A DNA stretch of 64,000 nucleotides from a virus. The stretch covers positions 25,367 to 89,366 of IMG/VR virus record IMGVR_UViG_3300042558_003642; one strand, 5' to 3'. The notes under the pieces are model-generated. The model searched no databases and was not told the DNA's origin. It saw only the letters and a list, made by a program, of their open reading frames with translations. Position 1 is the first letter of the stretch. Each line of letters starts with the position of its first letter. The position numbers were made by a program, and so were the translations under genes. Below are positions 54,001 through 62,014 of this stretch, piece after piece.

Positions 54001-57000
54001 CTCAAACTATAATGGTGGGTTATCAGGTAGTCAAACTACGTCAATAATTAACACACCTTATTTTGTAAATGCCATTTCAAAAGGGGTGGAAAAGTGGCAA
54101 TTAGGGGATGCTCATCCTTATAAAGCAGCTGCGTATCTTTTCCTAAACTCATTACCAATTGCAACCCTAAGGGAAAAATACCGTTCAAGAGAAAATGGGG
54201 TGGAAACCTCACTTGATTACATTTTTGCGGGTATGACTAAATTTGGAGGATTACATAAAGTACCATACGCCTTTATATTAAAAATTGGTTCAGTTTGGAA
54301 CAGATATAAAACATTTATTGAAACTGGAGTTGATTTTCTTGATGAAGTTTGGGATGATATTGATGTAAATAATATGTACGACCCAATTGGTAATAATCCA
54401 CAAACAACTTATCAATTTAATTATGGTTCAGGATTAAGAAAAATACAACTACAAACAACGCAAGAAATTAATGGGGTTGATACAACAATTATGAATGTTG
54501 GGTTTTATCCTAAATTGATTAATGATATTTCGTTATTTACAACAGGTCTTAATTTTTTAACAAATTACTCAAGTCAAGAAATTAATCAAAAAATACAAAG
54601 TGGAGATATAAGTGTTACCTATATGAATAATGACGGGGCCTCATTTACACTACCTGCGGGATATGATGATACTTTACCTAACCAAGCTTTAACTTTTAAT
54701 AGTTGGTCGGTAATTTTTAAAGACAATAATAGTGGAAGAAGTTATGTTGTTCCATCTGTTGGTGGACAACTTAATCAGGCTAAATATGATTGTTTAAATA
54801 CACAATTAAATAAAGCTAAAAATAGTATACCAAACAATAGTTCGGTTTTTAATGGGTCGGCTAGAATGTTTTGGGCGGTGTCTCAATATGGGTATTTTAA
54901 TAATAATTTAATTACAAAACCGACACCAAAACAATGGATGAAAAAAATTAATAGTGATTCTGAAGACCAAATGGCTTTCCATTTGTCAAATCAATATTCA
55001 TCAATTGAAGATTTATTTGGAACATTCTCTAAAGAAGAATTGGACCAATTTGAAAACCACTTTTTAAATTTTAGTAAATCTGAATGGGAGTTTCAAATAT
55101 TAAAAAAACAAGAGACCAGTGTTGACACACAAGGAGTATTTAATGGAAATCAAGAAAATATTACGGTTAGTGAAGTCACTATTAGACAAACTATTAATAG
55201 AATACAAAATGTACCAAATAAAGAATATTTAAATTTCCAATTATTATTTAAAGAATTATTTGGATTTAATGGGTCAACAAACCCCAACGAGTTATTGAAA
55301 TTTTCAGAAAACTATAATACTCAGCTAAACAATTTTTTCACTAATTTCCAAGGGTTCATGAATTATGAAAAATTCATAAAAATTGGAAATCCATCAAAAT
55401 ATGATAAAAGAGTATTTTATAGTTTTGCTTTGTCAACTGAGTTCTTTATTGAAGAACCATATACTTTTGGACAATATGAAATTGGTTCTTTACCATCATT
55501 GAATGATACCACTACCTTAGCTCAATCCCAAGCATCTTTTCCTGAAACATGGAAAAAATTACAAATTTATGTTGGGTTTTCTGATTACCCTGGTATGGCA
55601 TATAGTAATAATTTTTCATATATAACTGATTTCTTTGTTGATAATAATGTGAGATTTTCTGAGGAAAATATTGAAATACTTGCACCACTTATCAAAATGT
55701 ACGCAACGCAAAAACGTAATAACTCAATTTATAACGGTACAACATTCTTGGCAGATATTAGAAGTTATCTTAGAGAAACTCAAAATTATATGAATGTTGT
55801 GTTAAATTATTACTTGTTAAAAGCTAGAAATGAATTACCTAATGTTTCTGAAGTAAATGAAGCAACCCCTAAAGTTTCATATGATGGGGACCAAATGAAA
55901 TTTTTATTATATGATGATTTTAAGGCATTAAATGATACTTGGATTGCGGGTAATGATTATAGTGAAACTACATTATTTGAGGATTTTCTATTTTTAGATA
56001 GAGCGAGTAGGGATATTGGTGACAAAATAATTGTGAATCCGTTTGAATTAAAAAACATGTTTAAGAATTTAAATAAATCGGCAAGTACTTTCACATTTAT
56101 TAATGGTATAATTATGGGACATAATATGTATACCATGATGATGCCTCAGTGGATTAATTTTTATAATGCTGATGAAGTTGCAACTCAAGACATACCAAGA
56201 GTAGATTCCACTTTAGAATTTGGAAATCAATTGTTTGGTACTTTTATGTCGGTAGATACCCGAAAAAGTTCACCAAAATTATTATGTATCTATAATGATA
56301 CAAAATCTACGTATTTAGATATGGGTAATAATGATGATTACCGATATAAGTCAGATACATTTGAATTACGAAGAGCGTCAGACAATCCTTTAATTGAGAC
56401 ATTACAGGGTAAGACGGATTATGCGAAATCAAATAGAGTAGTTGGGTTTAATGTTGACATTGGAATACGAAACCAAAATATATTCTCAACCTTTAATGTT
56501 AGTACTAATCCTGCTAAGATGACTAAAGAGGCTGCGGCAGCTCTTGACCAACAGATTAATCAGGCTTCAGGTAGAAAAACTATAACTCAAAATACGTCTC
56601 TTTGGAATTTTTATAGAAGTAGAAGTTATGAATGTTCGGTAACTTGTTTAGGTAATGCATTAATACAACCATTAATGTATTTTAACTTGAGACACGTTCC
56701 TATGTTTAATGGAACATATATGATTACTAAAGTTGAACACCAAATAAGTCCTGGTTCATTTAAAACCACTTTTGCTGGTAGTAGACAATCAATGTTCTCA
56801 ATGCCACCAATTGATTCTTATGTTCAGGGTGCGATTAGGGAAATACTAGAAGATATTGTTGAAACAAGAAAACAAGAGGAAAATGCTGCGTCACAGATTA
56901 ATAATCTCTCCAATAGTACTCAGGGTATTATTACGACAACAACAACTGCTGCCAATAATATAGACGGCTCAACAAAACCAATTACTCAAGAAATTAGTAA

Positions 57001-57592
57001 TACTGCCTCAAATAATGTTAATTGTGGTAATTTACTTAGTTCAAAGTTTAAAAATTATATATTTACTGGAGCTTCACAAACACAAGAACTTACACCTTCT
57101 ATGTTACAACAAAAATTATCAGTTATAACAAATGAAAATGTTAGATGGTTAGTTTATAACACTATTTATGATTCAGAATCAAATGGAGCAAAAGGGTTTA
57201 ATTATAATATAGGTAAGGTAAGATTAAATAGAGATTGGGGAGGAAATTTAGGTACCTTCTTTAATGAAACATATTATTGTCAACAAGATAGTAAGGGGAA
57301 CTCAATACCAATGGCATCTTTTGAAAGTTATGATAAGGCAATACAAATGATGGCAGCCTATTATAGTAATAGTGGTGGTAATTTAATAATACCTACAGAA
57401 TCTCAAATTCAAAGCGGGGAAATACCTGACGATTTCATAAATAATACTTTTTCAGAATATTCCAGGTTATGGCTGTCTATGACAGATAATCAGATTGATT
57501 CTTTTAAGAGAGATAATAAAGATGTTTGGAATTTGTTTAAAAATGAAATTAAATCCGCATTAAAAAATGCTAAAGCATCAAGAGTTCTGTAA
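51044..57592 (+). CDS. Giant baseplate hub protein with possible C-terminal muramidase
   Basis: 2182 residues, the largest gene here. The N-terminal 250 residues are beta-rich (ITNNWNQPTVRIKFVDIRG; YPIFYLTIKGYLG). A middle portion mixes helices with beta regions. At about 1900-1960, CLGNALIQPLMYFNLRHVPMFNGTYMITKVEH resembles the gp27/gpD hub fold. The last 170 residues (VRWLVYNTIYDSESNGAKGFNYNIGK, ASFESYDKAIQMMAAYYSN) look like a lysozyme/GH73-type wall hydrolase with Glu in DSESNG, recalling the lysozyme of T4 gp5. Hub role fairly likely, hydrolase tentative. Confidence 0.65.
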   Translation: MVGKEKNILVEFDYENIILVDPNKTIDEEGNVGERFLPPENLVCYANLECNLFPRTRLALGLNGAATGELVNIASINFMKPGGGSSLTNEFYDEFTGENTIKGEGLNQPSEQGQKISSTDKPTEFYFQQQTINNKDTGLLGIQSITITNNWNQPTVRIKFVDIRGRALFEKGENSPYATFFNFPYPIFYLTIKGYLGQAVKLQLTLNKFNCSFNSTTGNYDIDTEFQAFKYNILTSIMMSHALATPYMYNKKYTVTPTITNSLAKLGTNVLTLNEAKGLQKIKEVYSEYKAKNLIPTDFPEITMQEMIERLTRLESYILKSFGQQDLSPLTDTDKYKRLVQEYEGDIQTYVGGNSWFNKYCDQNTYWILKDRDIKVYQLRPEYAFGGGILEAVKDLDTRLKTNKDKLLLNKTFGGTGEILIDGKKIVTKINPTGISIDDFLRNSKSENDINFQKTYEERTGKVATANDIAKLRIEYNTQVLLPLKALIQTTLEGGGNNQSSQQSQQQDGGGKKEITIELEKYGIKPESTPLFIIEGDNINSFESYIKKIYAQIDEKKKTIDDALNAALAEKIGKSEEGLGFQPTIRNVLAVIMASTEGFIRLMEDVHESAWNQRQNKYRLAAVLGDDKTAPSPDSKDSVRGADGNLIPVYPWPHYYVETNSDKGEKFELRYPGDSSVKSKTKGYIYQYWPEVEFVEEYLKGRLQIDTPPNNPQIVGNNAELINRASYNAIEYELSNVIMANKEEVKFFYEMYERMMLPFYYQRFNKPSFISSQSYLPIGDAEFINLQKSLGAGSPYLIQKIKEYNLNSNVYLNFLAGISNNGVGQSWQNYIRGYFNTPYIKAKVESPFVIYDFESFNTKVSVESPVTEDKISVYLQSTQNNEKNIVDVFPFAINGWNRNQMSYGIGSTNESIMNTSKTLFLYDTKNLVANFNNQNFASADKVKPVTNFLYLSEAGPIQPDVLDFKNFYRKFTDSRKMFTTQGAVEYSNYNGGLSGSQTTSIINTPYFVNAISKGVEKWQLGDAHPYKAAAYLFLNSLPIATLREKYRSRENGVETSLDYIFAGMTKFGGLHKVPYAFILKIGSVWNRYKTFIETGVDFLDEVWDDIDVNNMYDPIGNNPQTTYQFNYGSGLRKIQLQTTQEINGVDTTIMNVGFYPKLINDISLFTTGLNFLTNYSSQEINQKIQSGDISVTYMNNDGASFTLPAGYDDTLPNQALTFNSWSVIFKDNNSGRSYVVPSVGGQLNQAKYDCLNTQLNKAKNSIPNNSSVFNGSARMFWAVSQYGYFNNNLITKPTPKQWMKKINSDSEDQMAFHLSNQYSSIEDLFGTFSKEELDQFENHFLNFSKSEWEFQILKKQETSVDTQGVFNGNQENITVSEVTIRQTINRIQNVPNKEYLNFQLLFKELFGFNGSTNPNELLKFSENYNTQLNNFFTNFQGFMNYEKFIKIGNPSKYDKRVFYSFALSTEFFIEEPYTFGQYEIGSLPSLNDTTTLAQSQASFPETWKKLQIYVGFSDYPGMAYSNNFSYITDFFVDNNVRFSEENIEILAPLIKMYATQKRNNSIYNGTTFLADIRSYLRETQNYMNVVLNYYLLKARNELPNVSEVNEATPKVSYDGDQMKFLLYDDFKALNDTWIAGNDYSETTLFEDFLFLDRASRDIGDKIIVNPFELKNMFKNLNKSASTFTFINGIIMGHNMYTMMMPQWINFYNADEVATQDIPRVDSTLEFGNQLFGTFMSVDTRKSSPKLLCIYNDTKSTYLDMGNNDDYRYKSDTFELRRASDNPLIETLQGKTDYAKSNRVVGFNVDIGIRNQNIFSTFNVSTNPAKMTKEAAAALDQQINQASGRKTITQNTSLWNFYRSRSYECSVTCLGNALIQPLMYFNLRHVPMFNGTYMITKVEHQISPGSFKTTFAGSRQSMFSMPPIDSYVQGAIREILEDIVETRKQEENAASQINNLSNSTQGIITTTTTAANNIDGSTKPITQEISNTASNNVNCGNLLSSKFKNYIFTGASQTQELTPSMLQQKLSVITNENVRWLVYNTIYDSESNGAKGFNYNIGKVRLNRDWGGNLGTFFNETYYCQQDSKGNSIPMASFESYDKAIQMMAAYYSNSGGNLIIPTESQIQSGEIPDDFINNTFSEYSRLWLSMTDNQIDSFKRDNKDVWNLFKNEIKSALKNAKASRVL

Positions 57593-57608
57593 TTTCAGAT
57601 AATCAGTA

Positions 57609-57616
57609 TATTTATA
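57609..57616 (+). promoter_or_regulatory. Late-type TATTTATA element
   Basis: Fifteen bases before the ATG at 57632, at the end of the baseplate block. Confidence 0.45.
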
Positions 57617-57631
57617 TAAAAAAACAAAGTT

Positions 57632-57856
57632 ATGAGCTTACAATTAATTTTAGACAATTATCTTGGTAAAAGAACAAGATATTCAGAAAAAGATGCTGGA
57701 AACGGGTTCAAAGAGGTATGTGATTTAGACAGTGGAGATTGTTACACTGTTAGAATGAAAGATGGACTTATTGAAAGAGTAGATAACACAATGAGTGTTA
57801 ATAAGAAAGTTAATGTTGAAACTCCAAACGGAATTAAAAGATTATTAAACGGATAA
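57632..57856 (+). CDS. Unknown small protein
   Basis: 74 residues; family not recognised. GFKEVCDLDSGDCYTVRMKDGLIERVD suggests a small beta hairpin with two cysteines, and GIKRLLNG ends it. It is followed after 4 bases by the acidic coiled-coil protein and shares its late-type promoter. Confidence 0.55.
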   Translation: MSLQLILDNYLGKRTRYSEKDAGNGFKEVCDLDSGDCYTVRMKDGLIERVDNTMSVNKKVNVETPNGIKRLLNG

Positions 57857-57860
57857 TAAA

Positions 57861-58538
57861 ATGGCAATTGATAAAAAAATCATTTCTGAAATTAAGAGAT
57901 ACAGAAGTATTAATCAATACTTAAATGAACAAGATGCTCTTCCACCTATAGAAGAGCCAATTCCTGGTGTAGGTGAAACACCACCAATTGGAGATACTGC
58001 AACACCACCTGCGGACCCAACTTTAGCCGGACCACCCGCACCTGCGGAACCTCAAGTTATTGATGTTGAGACAGATTCTGAAGTGGAAAAAATTGATGAC
58101 TCAGGTAAATCAGAAGAGGAAATGGATTCTGAAGAAACAGGTTCTGAGGAATTAGAGATAACTGATTTGGTAAATGCTCAGAAAGAAACTCAAACAAAAC
58201 AGGATGATTATTTTGGACAATTATTTGGACAACTTGAAGAATTAACATCTAAGTTGGCTGATATGGACCAAATCGTAGATAAAATAAATCAACTTGAAAT
58301 GAAAGTTGATAAAATGAGACCAAAAACTCCTGAAGAAAAATTAGAATTGAGAAGTTTAGATTCCTACCCATTTAATCAAAAATTAAGTGATTTTTTTGAA
58401 GATAAAGAAGAGGATTTAGAAAAAACTGGTAAAAACGAATACATTTTAACTTCTGATGAGGTTGAGGATTACTCTCCATCAGAAATTAAAAAAACATTCA
58501 TGCCACCGACTGACCAACAAGATTTGTACAAGATGTAA
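57861..58538 (+). CDS. Acidic coiled-coil protein with possible prohead-cleavage leader
   Basis: 225 residues. A basic N-terminal helix (IISEIKRYRSINQYLNE, cleavage-like site after Glu23) is followed by a Pro/Ala-rich linker, a Glu/Asp-rich region, a coiled coil with heptads (FGQLEELTSKLADMDQIVDK), and a polar tail. Acidic coiled-coil proteins of this kind serve as prohead core or scaffold in T4-like phages (compare gp22, gp67). This is consistent with, but not proof of, a head-assembly role. Confidence 0.5.
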   Translation: MAIDKKIISEIKRYRSINQYLNEQDALPPIEEPIPGVGETPPIGDTATPPADPTLAGPPAPAEPQVIDVETDSEVEKIDDSGKSEEEMDSEETGSEELEITDLVNAQKETQTKQDDYFGQLFGQLEELTSKLADMDQIVDKINQLEMKVDKMRPKTPEEKLELRSLDSYPFNQKLSDFFEDKEEDLEKTGKNEYILTSDEVEDYSPSEIKKTFMPPTDQQDLYKM

Positions 58539-58539
58539 T

Positions 58540-58569
58540 TTGACTTTTGACTATTTTGGATTATATTTG
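58540..58569 (+). promoter_or_regulatory. Bacteroidota-type promoter for the gp32-like gene
   Basis: TTG at 58540-58542 and TATATTTG at 58562-58569 with a 19-base spacer. Transcription would begin near 58576, leaving a short A/T-rich leader before ATG58603. Confidence 0.65.
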
Positions 58570-58602
58570 TTTTAATAATTAACTTTTTAAAACTTATAAT
58601 TT

Positions 58603-59448
58603 ATGTCATCAGTCTTAGATTCAGTTCTGGCACAGTACGAAAAATCAAAACAATCAGGCGGAGCGTCAAACAAAATGACGCAGGAAGAGCGAATGAAAAA
58701 GTATTTCGCAGCAATTCTTCCACAAAATCAATCATCGGCTCAAAAACGAGTTCGTATCCTTCCTACTAAGGACGGTAGTTCACCATTTGTTGAAGCGTGG
58801 TTTCACGAAGTTCAAATCGGAGGACAATGGAACAAGTTGTATGACCCAGGTAAAAACGACAATGAGGCAACACCTTTAACAGATGTTCATGATGCTCTTA
58901 TTAGTACAGGTAAAGATTCTGACAAAGAACTTGCTAAACAGTACAAAGCTCGTAAATTCTACATTGTTAAAGTTATTGACCGTGATAACGAAGCGGACGG
59001 ACCAAAATTCTGGCGTTTCAAACACAACTATAAGAACGAAGGTGTTCTTGACAAAATCATTCCAATTTGGAAAGCAAAAGGAGATATTACAGACCCTGAA
59101 AAAGGACGTGACCTTATCATTGAATTAGCTAAAGCTAAAACTCCAAAAGGTAAGGAATATACAATCATCCAAACAGTTATGTATGATGATGCTACTCCAA
59201 TCCACACTGACGAGGCAACAGGTAAATCTTGGGTTAACGATGAGTTGACTTGGAGAGATGTTTACTCTAAAAAACCAACCGAATATCTTGAAGCAATTGC
59301 TCGTGGAGAAACTCCAAGATGGGATTCTGACAAAGGTGGTTATGTATATGGTAACAGTGAATCAGACGAAATGGTAATTGGTGGTGGTTCTACATCATAC
59401 ACTGACCCACAAGCTGAGTCAGAACCTGATGGTGACTTACCATTCTAA
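58603..59448 (+). CDS. gp32: Single-stranded DNA-binding protein (T4 gp32-like)
   Basis: 281 residues. The N-terminal LAST-like basic segment (MTQEERMKKYFAAILP), an OB-fold with KRVRILPTKDGSSPFVEAWFHEVQIGG and KFWRFKHNYKNEGV, and an acidic tail ending DGDLPF follow the gp32 plan. The tail resembles the C-terminal peptide of bacterial SSB more than that of T4 gp32. There are no cysteines, so the zinc site of T4 gp32 is missing. It coats single strands and organises the replisome. It has its own promoter and terminator. Confidence 0.88.
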   Translation: MSSVLDSVLAQYEKSKQSGGASNKMTQEERMKKYFAAILPQNQSSAQKRVRILPTKDGSSPFVEAWFHEVQIGGQWNKLYDPGKNDNEATPLTDVHDALISTGKDSDKELAKQYKARKFYIVKVIDRDNEADGPKFWRFKHNYKNEGVLDKIIPIWKAKGDITDPEKGRDLIIELAKAKTPKGKEYTIIQTVMYDDATPIHTDEATGKSWVNDELTWRDVYSKKPTEYLEAIARGETPRWDSDKGGYVYGNSESDEMVIGGGSTSYTDPQAESEPDGDLPF

Positions 59449-59455
59449 TTTATAC

Positions 59456-59487
59456 GGATGGGCACTTGCATGGTGTCCATCCTTTTT
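59456..59487 (+). terminator. Intrinsic terminator after the gp32-like gene
   Basis: A 10-bp stem (GGATGGGCAC / GTGTCCATCC, one G-U) with a 7-base loop and five T, 8 bases after the stop. It separates gp32 from the uvsX operon. Confidence 0.9.
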
Positions 59488-59523
59488 CATTTTCATACTA
59501 ACAATTTAAACACATAGACATTT

Positions 59524-60516
59524 ATGGCTATAAAGAAAAAAGAATTCTCATTAGATGCGATTAAGGACAAATACTCCACAAAAACCAAATATAAAGAAAC
59601 AGACTTTTATGAAGTCGGTGAAGCTTTCCATAGTAGTTGCGGTTTACCTGGTCCTGCTTTGGGCAACATCAATATGTTCTTGGGGCACTCAAATTCTTCC
59701 AAAACGACGGCTCTTGTCAAAGCCGCTGTGTCTGCTCAGAAGAAGGGGCATTTGCCTGTTTTCATTATCACCGAGAAAAAATGGAGCTGGGACCACGCAG
59801 TTGAACTCGGTTTGGTGGCGGAGATGACCGACGGTGAATGGGACGGACAGTTCATATTCAACGACAACTTTGACTATATTGAACAAGTAACTGACTACAT
59901 TAATGAATTATTGGATGAACAAGAAAAGGGTAATATTCCTTATTCACTTTGTTTCCTTTGGGATTCAGTAGGTTCTATTCCTTGTAAGATGACCTTTGAT
60001 GGTAAAGGCGGTAAACAACATAATGCGTCGGTATTGGCAGATAAGATTGGTATGGGTATCCAAGCTCGTATTACTAAATCACGTAAGGAAGATTATCCGT
60101 ATACAAATACAATGGTTGTAGTCAATCAACCTTGGGTTGAATTACCTGATAATCCATTTGGACAACCAACTATTAAAGCGAAGGGTGGTGAGGCACTTTG
60201 GTTAGCATCAGCTCTTGTATTCCTATTTGGTAATCAGAAAAATGCAGGTATTAATCACATTACGGCAACTAAAAATGGTAGAACAGTATCTTACGCTATT
60301 AGAACTAAAATCTCTGTTCTAAAGAACCATATTAATGGATTAGGATATAAAGACGGTAAGATTATTGCAACACCGCAAGGATATATTGCTGACGATAAAG
60401 ACGCTCTTGAAAAATACAAAAAAGAGTATTCACAATATTGGAACGCAATCCTTTCAGGTACAGGGGAAATTACCCTTGACGAGAATGAAGAAACTTTTGA
60501 AAACGAACAATTTTAA
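59524..60516 (+). CDS. uvsX: UvsX/RecA-family recombinase
   Basis: 330 residues. Walker A is GHSNSSKT at 54-61, in the relaxed form found in UvsX proteins. Walker B lies in LCFLWDSVGSIP, and TMVVVNQPW corresponds to the L1/L2 region. An acidic tail ends in ENEQF. It drives strand exchange for recombination-dependent replication and repair together with gp32 and gp41. Its gene opens the replication operon; a promoter was not clear in the 75-base gap. Confidence 0.9.
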   Translation: MAIKKKEFSLDAIKDKYSTKTKYKETDFYEVGEAFHSSCGLPGPALGNINMFLGHSNSSKTTALVKAAVSAQKKGHLPVFIITEKKWSWDHAVELGLVAEMTDGEWDGQFIFNDNFDYIEQVTDYINELLDEQEKGNIPYSLCFLWDSVGSIPCKMTFDGKGGKQHNASVLADKIGMGIQARITKSRKEDYPYTNTMVVVNQPWVELPDNPFGQPTIKAKGGEALWLASALVFLFGNQKNAGINHITATKNGRTVSYAIRTKISVLKNHINGLGYKDGKIIATPQGYIADDKDALEKYKKEYSQYWNAILSGTGEITLDENEETFENEQF

Positions 60517-60526
60517 TTAGTTTTCA

Positions 60527-61531
60527 GTGAAAAAAACATTACTTGTTGACGGAAATAATCTGATGAAGATTGGGTTCCACGGAGTGAAAGATTACTTTCA
60601 TAATGGTGAACATATTGGAGCATTGTATCATTTTATGAATACTCTTCGTAAGTTCATTGACGAACAAAATTTTGACAAGGTAGTGGTATTTTGGGACGGT
60701 GAAGACTCCACGAGTTTGCGTGGGGTTCTTTATCCCCAATATAAACAAAATCGTAAATTAACGATGGAGGACGCAGTCTTTATGTCCTACCTAAAACAAA
60801 AAAATCGTATCAAACAATATCTTGAGGAAGTTTATATCAGACAACTTGAGATTAGTGGAAGAGAAGCTGATGACTTGATTGCCTATTATTGTCAAGTTTC
60901 TGAAAATGAGAACAAGTTAATTTTTTCTTCAGACAGGGACTTAACCCAACTTATTTCTGAAAAGGTGTCAGTATACTCACCATCACTTAAATCCACGTTT
61001 AAACACGGGGATAAGATTAAATTTGATAGTTTTGAATTCCCACACTATAATGTTAAAACTTTAAAAATATTAACAGGTGATAAATCTGATAACATAGAGG
61101 GTATATATTTGCTCGGAGAAAAAACATTAGTTAAATTTTTTCCTGAGATACTTGAAAAAGAAATTTCTTATAACGATATTTTAACAAAGGCTGAAGGTTT
61201 ATTAAAGGAACAAAAAGATAATCAAACTTTAAAAAATCTTCTAACAGGTAAAACAAAATCAGGTATCTTTGAAAACGAATTTTTTATAGTAAATGAACAA
61301 ATTGTTGATTTATCTAACCCTCTACTCACGGATGAGGACAAACAGGAAATTATTGAAATCGTTAACGAAACATTAGAGCAAGAAGGTAGAAGTTACAGAA
61401 ACATTATTAAATATATGGTTGAAGATGGACTCTTCAAGTATCTACCTAAAGGTGATGACGCTTGGACATATTTCCTTAAACCATTTATGAAACTAACAAG
61501 AAAAGAAAAAAACAAACCAAAAAAAAGATAA
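60527..61531 (+). CDS. rnh: RNase H / FEN-family 5'-3' exonuclease
   Basis: 334 residues (T4 Rnh 305). LLVDGNNLMKIGFHG, VVVFWDGEDSTSLR, GREADDLIAYY, FSSDRDLTQLI and LTGDKSDNIEGI are the Asp-rich active-site motifs of the FEN family, in order. It removes Okazaki RNA primers. The gene starts with GTG (60527), ten bases after uvsX. The basic C-terminus (RKEKNKPKKR) probably contacts DNA. Confidence 0.92.
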   Translation: MKKTLLVDGNNLMKIGFHGVKDYFHNGEHIGALYHFMNTLRKFIDEQNFDKVVVFWDGEDSTSLRGVLYPQYKQNRKLTMEDAVFMSYLKQKNRIKQYLEEVYIRQLEISGREADDLIAYYCQVSENENKLIFSSDRDLTQLISEKVSVYSPSLKSTFKHGDKIKFDSFEFPHYNVKTLKILTGDKSDNIEGIYLLGEKTLVKFFPEILEKEISYNDILTKAEGLLKEQKDNQTLKNLLTGKTKSGIFENEFFIVNEQIVDLSNPLLTDEDKQEIIEIVNETLEQEGRSYRNIIKYMVEDGLFKYLPKGDDAWTYFLKPFMKLTRKEKNKPKKR

Positions 61532-61534
61532 AAA

Positions 61535-61987
61535 ATGAATCAAAATGAAATGACAAAAATGGAGTTTTTGTTAACTCTAAATGACAACATCGTTGTTCAA
61601 CGTTTTTACAATGTCAGAGGGTATAACCCAAAGGCAAAAAACTCAATGGATGTTTATGACCAAGTTTATGACTTTACAGAAAGACTTCAAAAGTATTTGA
61701 AGATGAGGTCTGTGGATTATTTGCTTGAAAATGAATATCAAATATCTGAAGACCCACAAGTATTGGAAACTTCTTTTACTGATGGTCCCGAAAATTTTAA
61801 TATCTTTGTAAAAATTGACGGAGACATGATTCATCACAGACAATTTGATGCTAAGATTTACCCACCAAAAGTTAGATACACTGTTGATGTTAGATTCCTA
61901 TTGAAGGATTTACTCAGAGAATTGACAGAAATTTTTTCATCAAAAAATTTAACTTTAGATTACATGGGTGTTCGCTTGGCTCGTTAA
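61535..61987 (+). CDS. Unknown protein in the replication operon
   Basis: 150 residues, not recognised. FLLTLNDNIVVQRFYNVRGYNPKAKNS and VRYTVDVRFLLKDLLRELTEIF suggest a mixed alpha/beta fold. It lies 3 bases after the exonuclease and shortly before the gp41-like helicase, in the area where T4-like phages keep helicase-loading and replication accessory genes. No gp59 or gp61 similarity could be read. Confidence 0.55.
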   Translation: MNQNEMTKMEFLLTLNDNIVVQRFYNVRGYNPKAKNSMDVYDQVYDFTERLQKYLKMRSVDYLLENEYQISEDPQVLETSFTDGPENFNIFVKIDGDMIHHRQFDAKIYPPKVRYTVDVRFLLKDLLRELTEIFSSKNLTLDYMGVRLAR

Positions 61988-61995
61988 TATTTATC
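61988..61995 (+). promoter_or_regulatory. TATTTATC element before the helicase gene
   Basis: Nineteen bases before ATG62015. The only member of this motif class found before a replication gene, so chance occurrence is possible. Confidence 0.3.
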
Positions 61996-62014
61996 AAAAA
62001 ACCAACAGACACTT

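Noticed and set aside
59555-59886. Overlapping frames within uvsX on both strands
   Set aside because: They lie inside a clear conserved gene and have no initiation signals or family resemblance.
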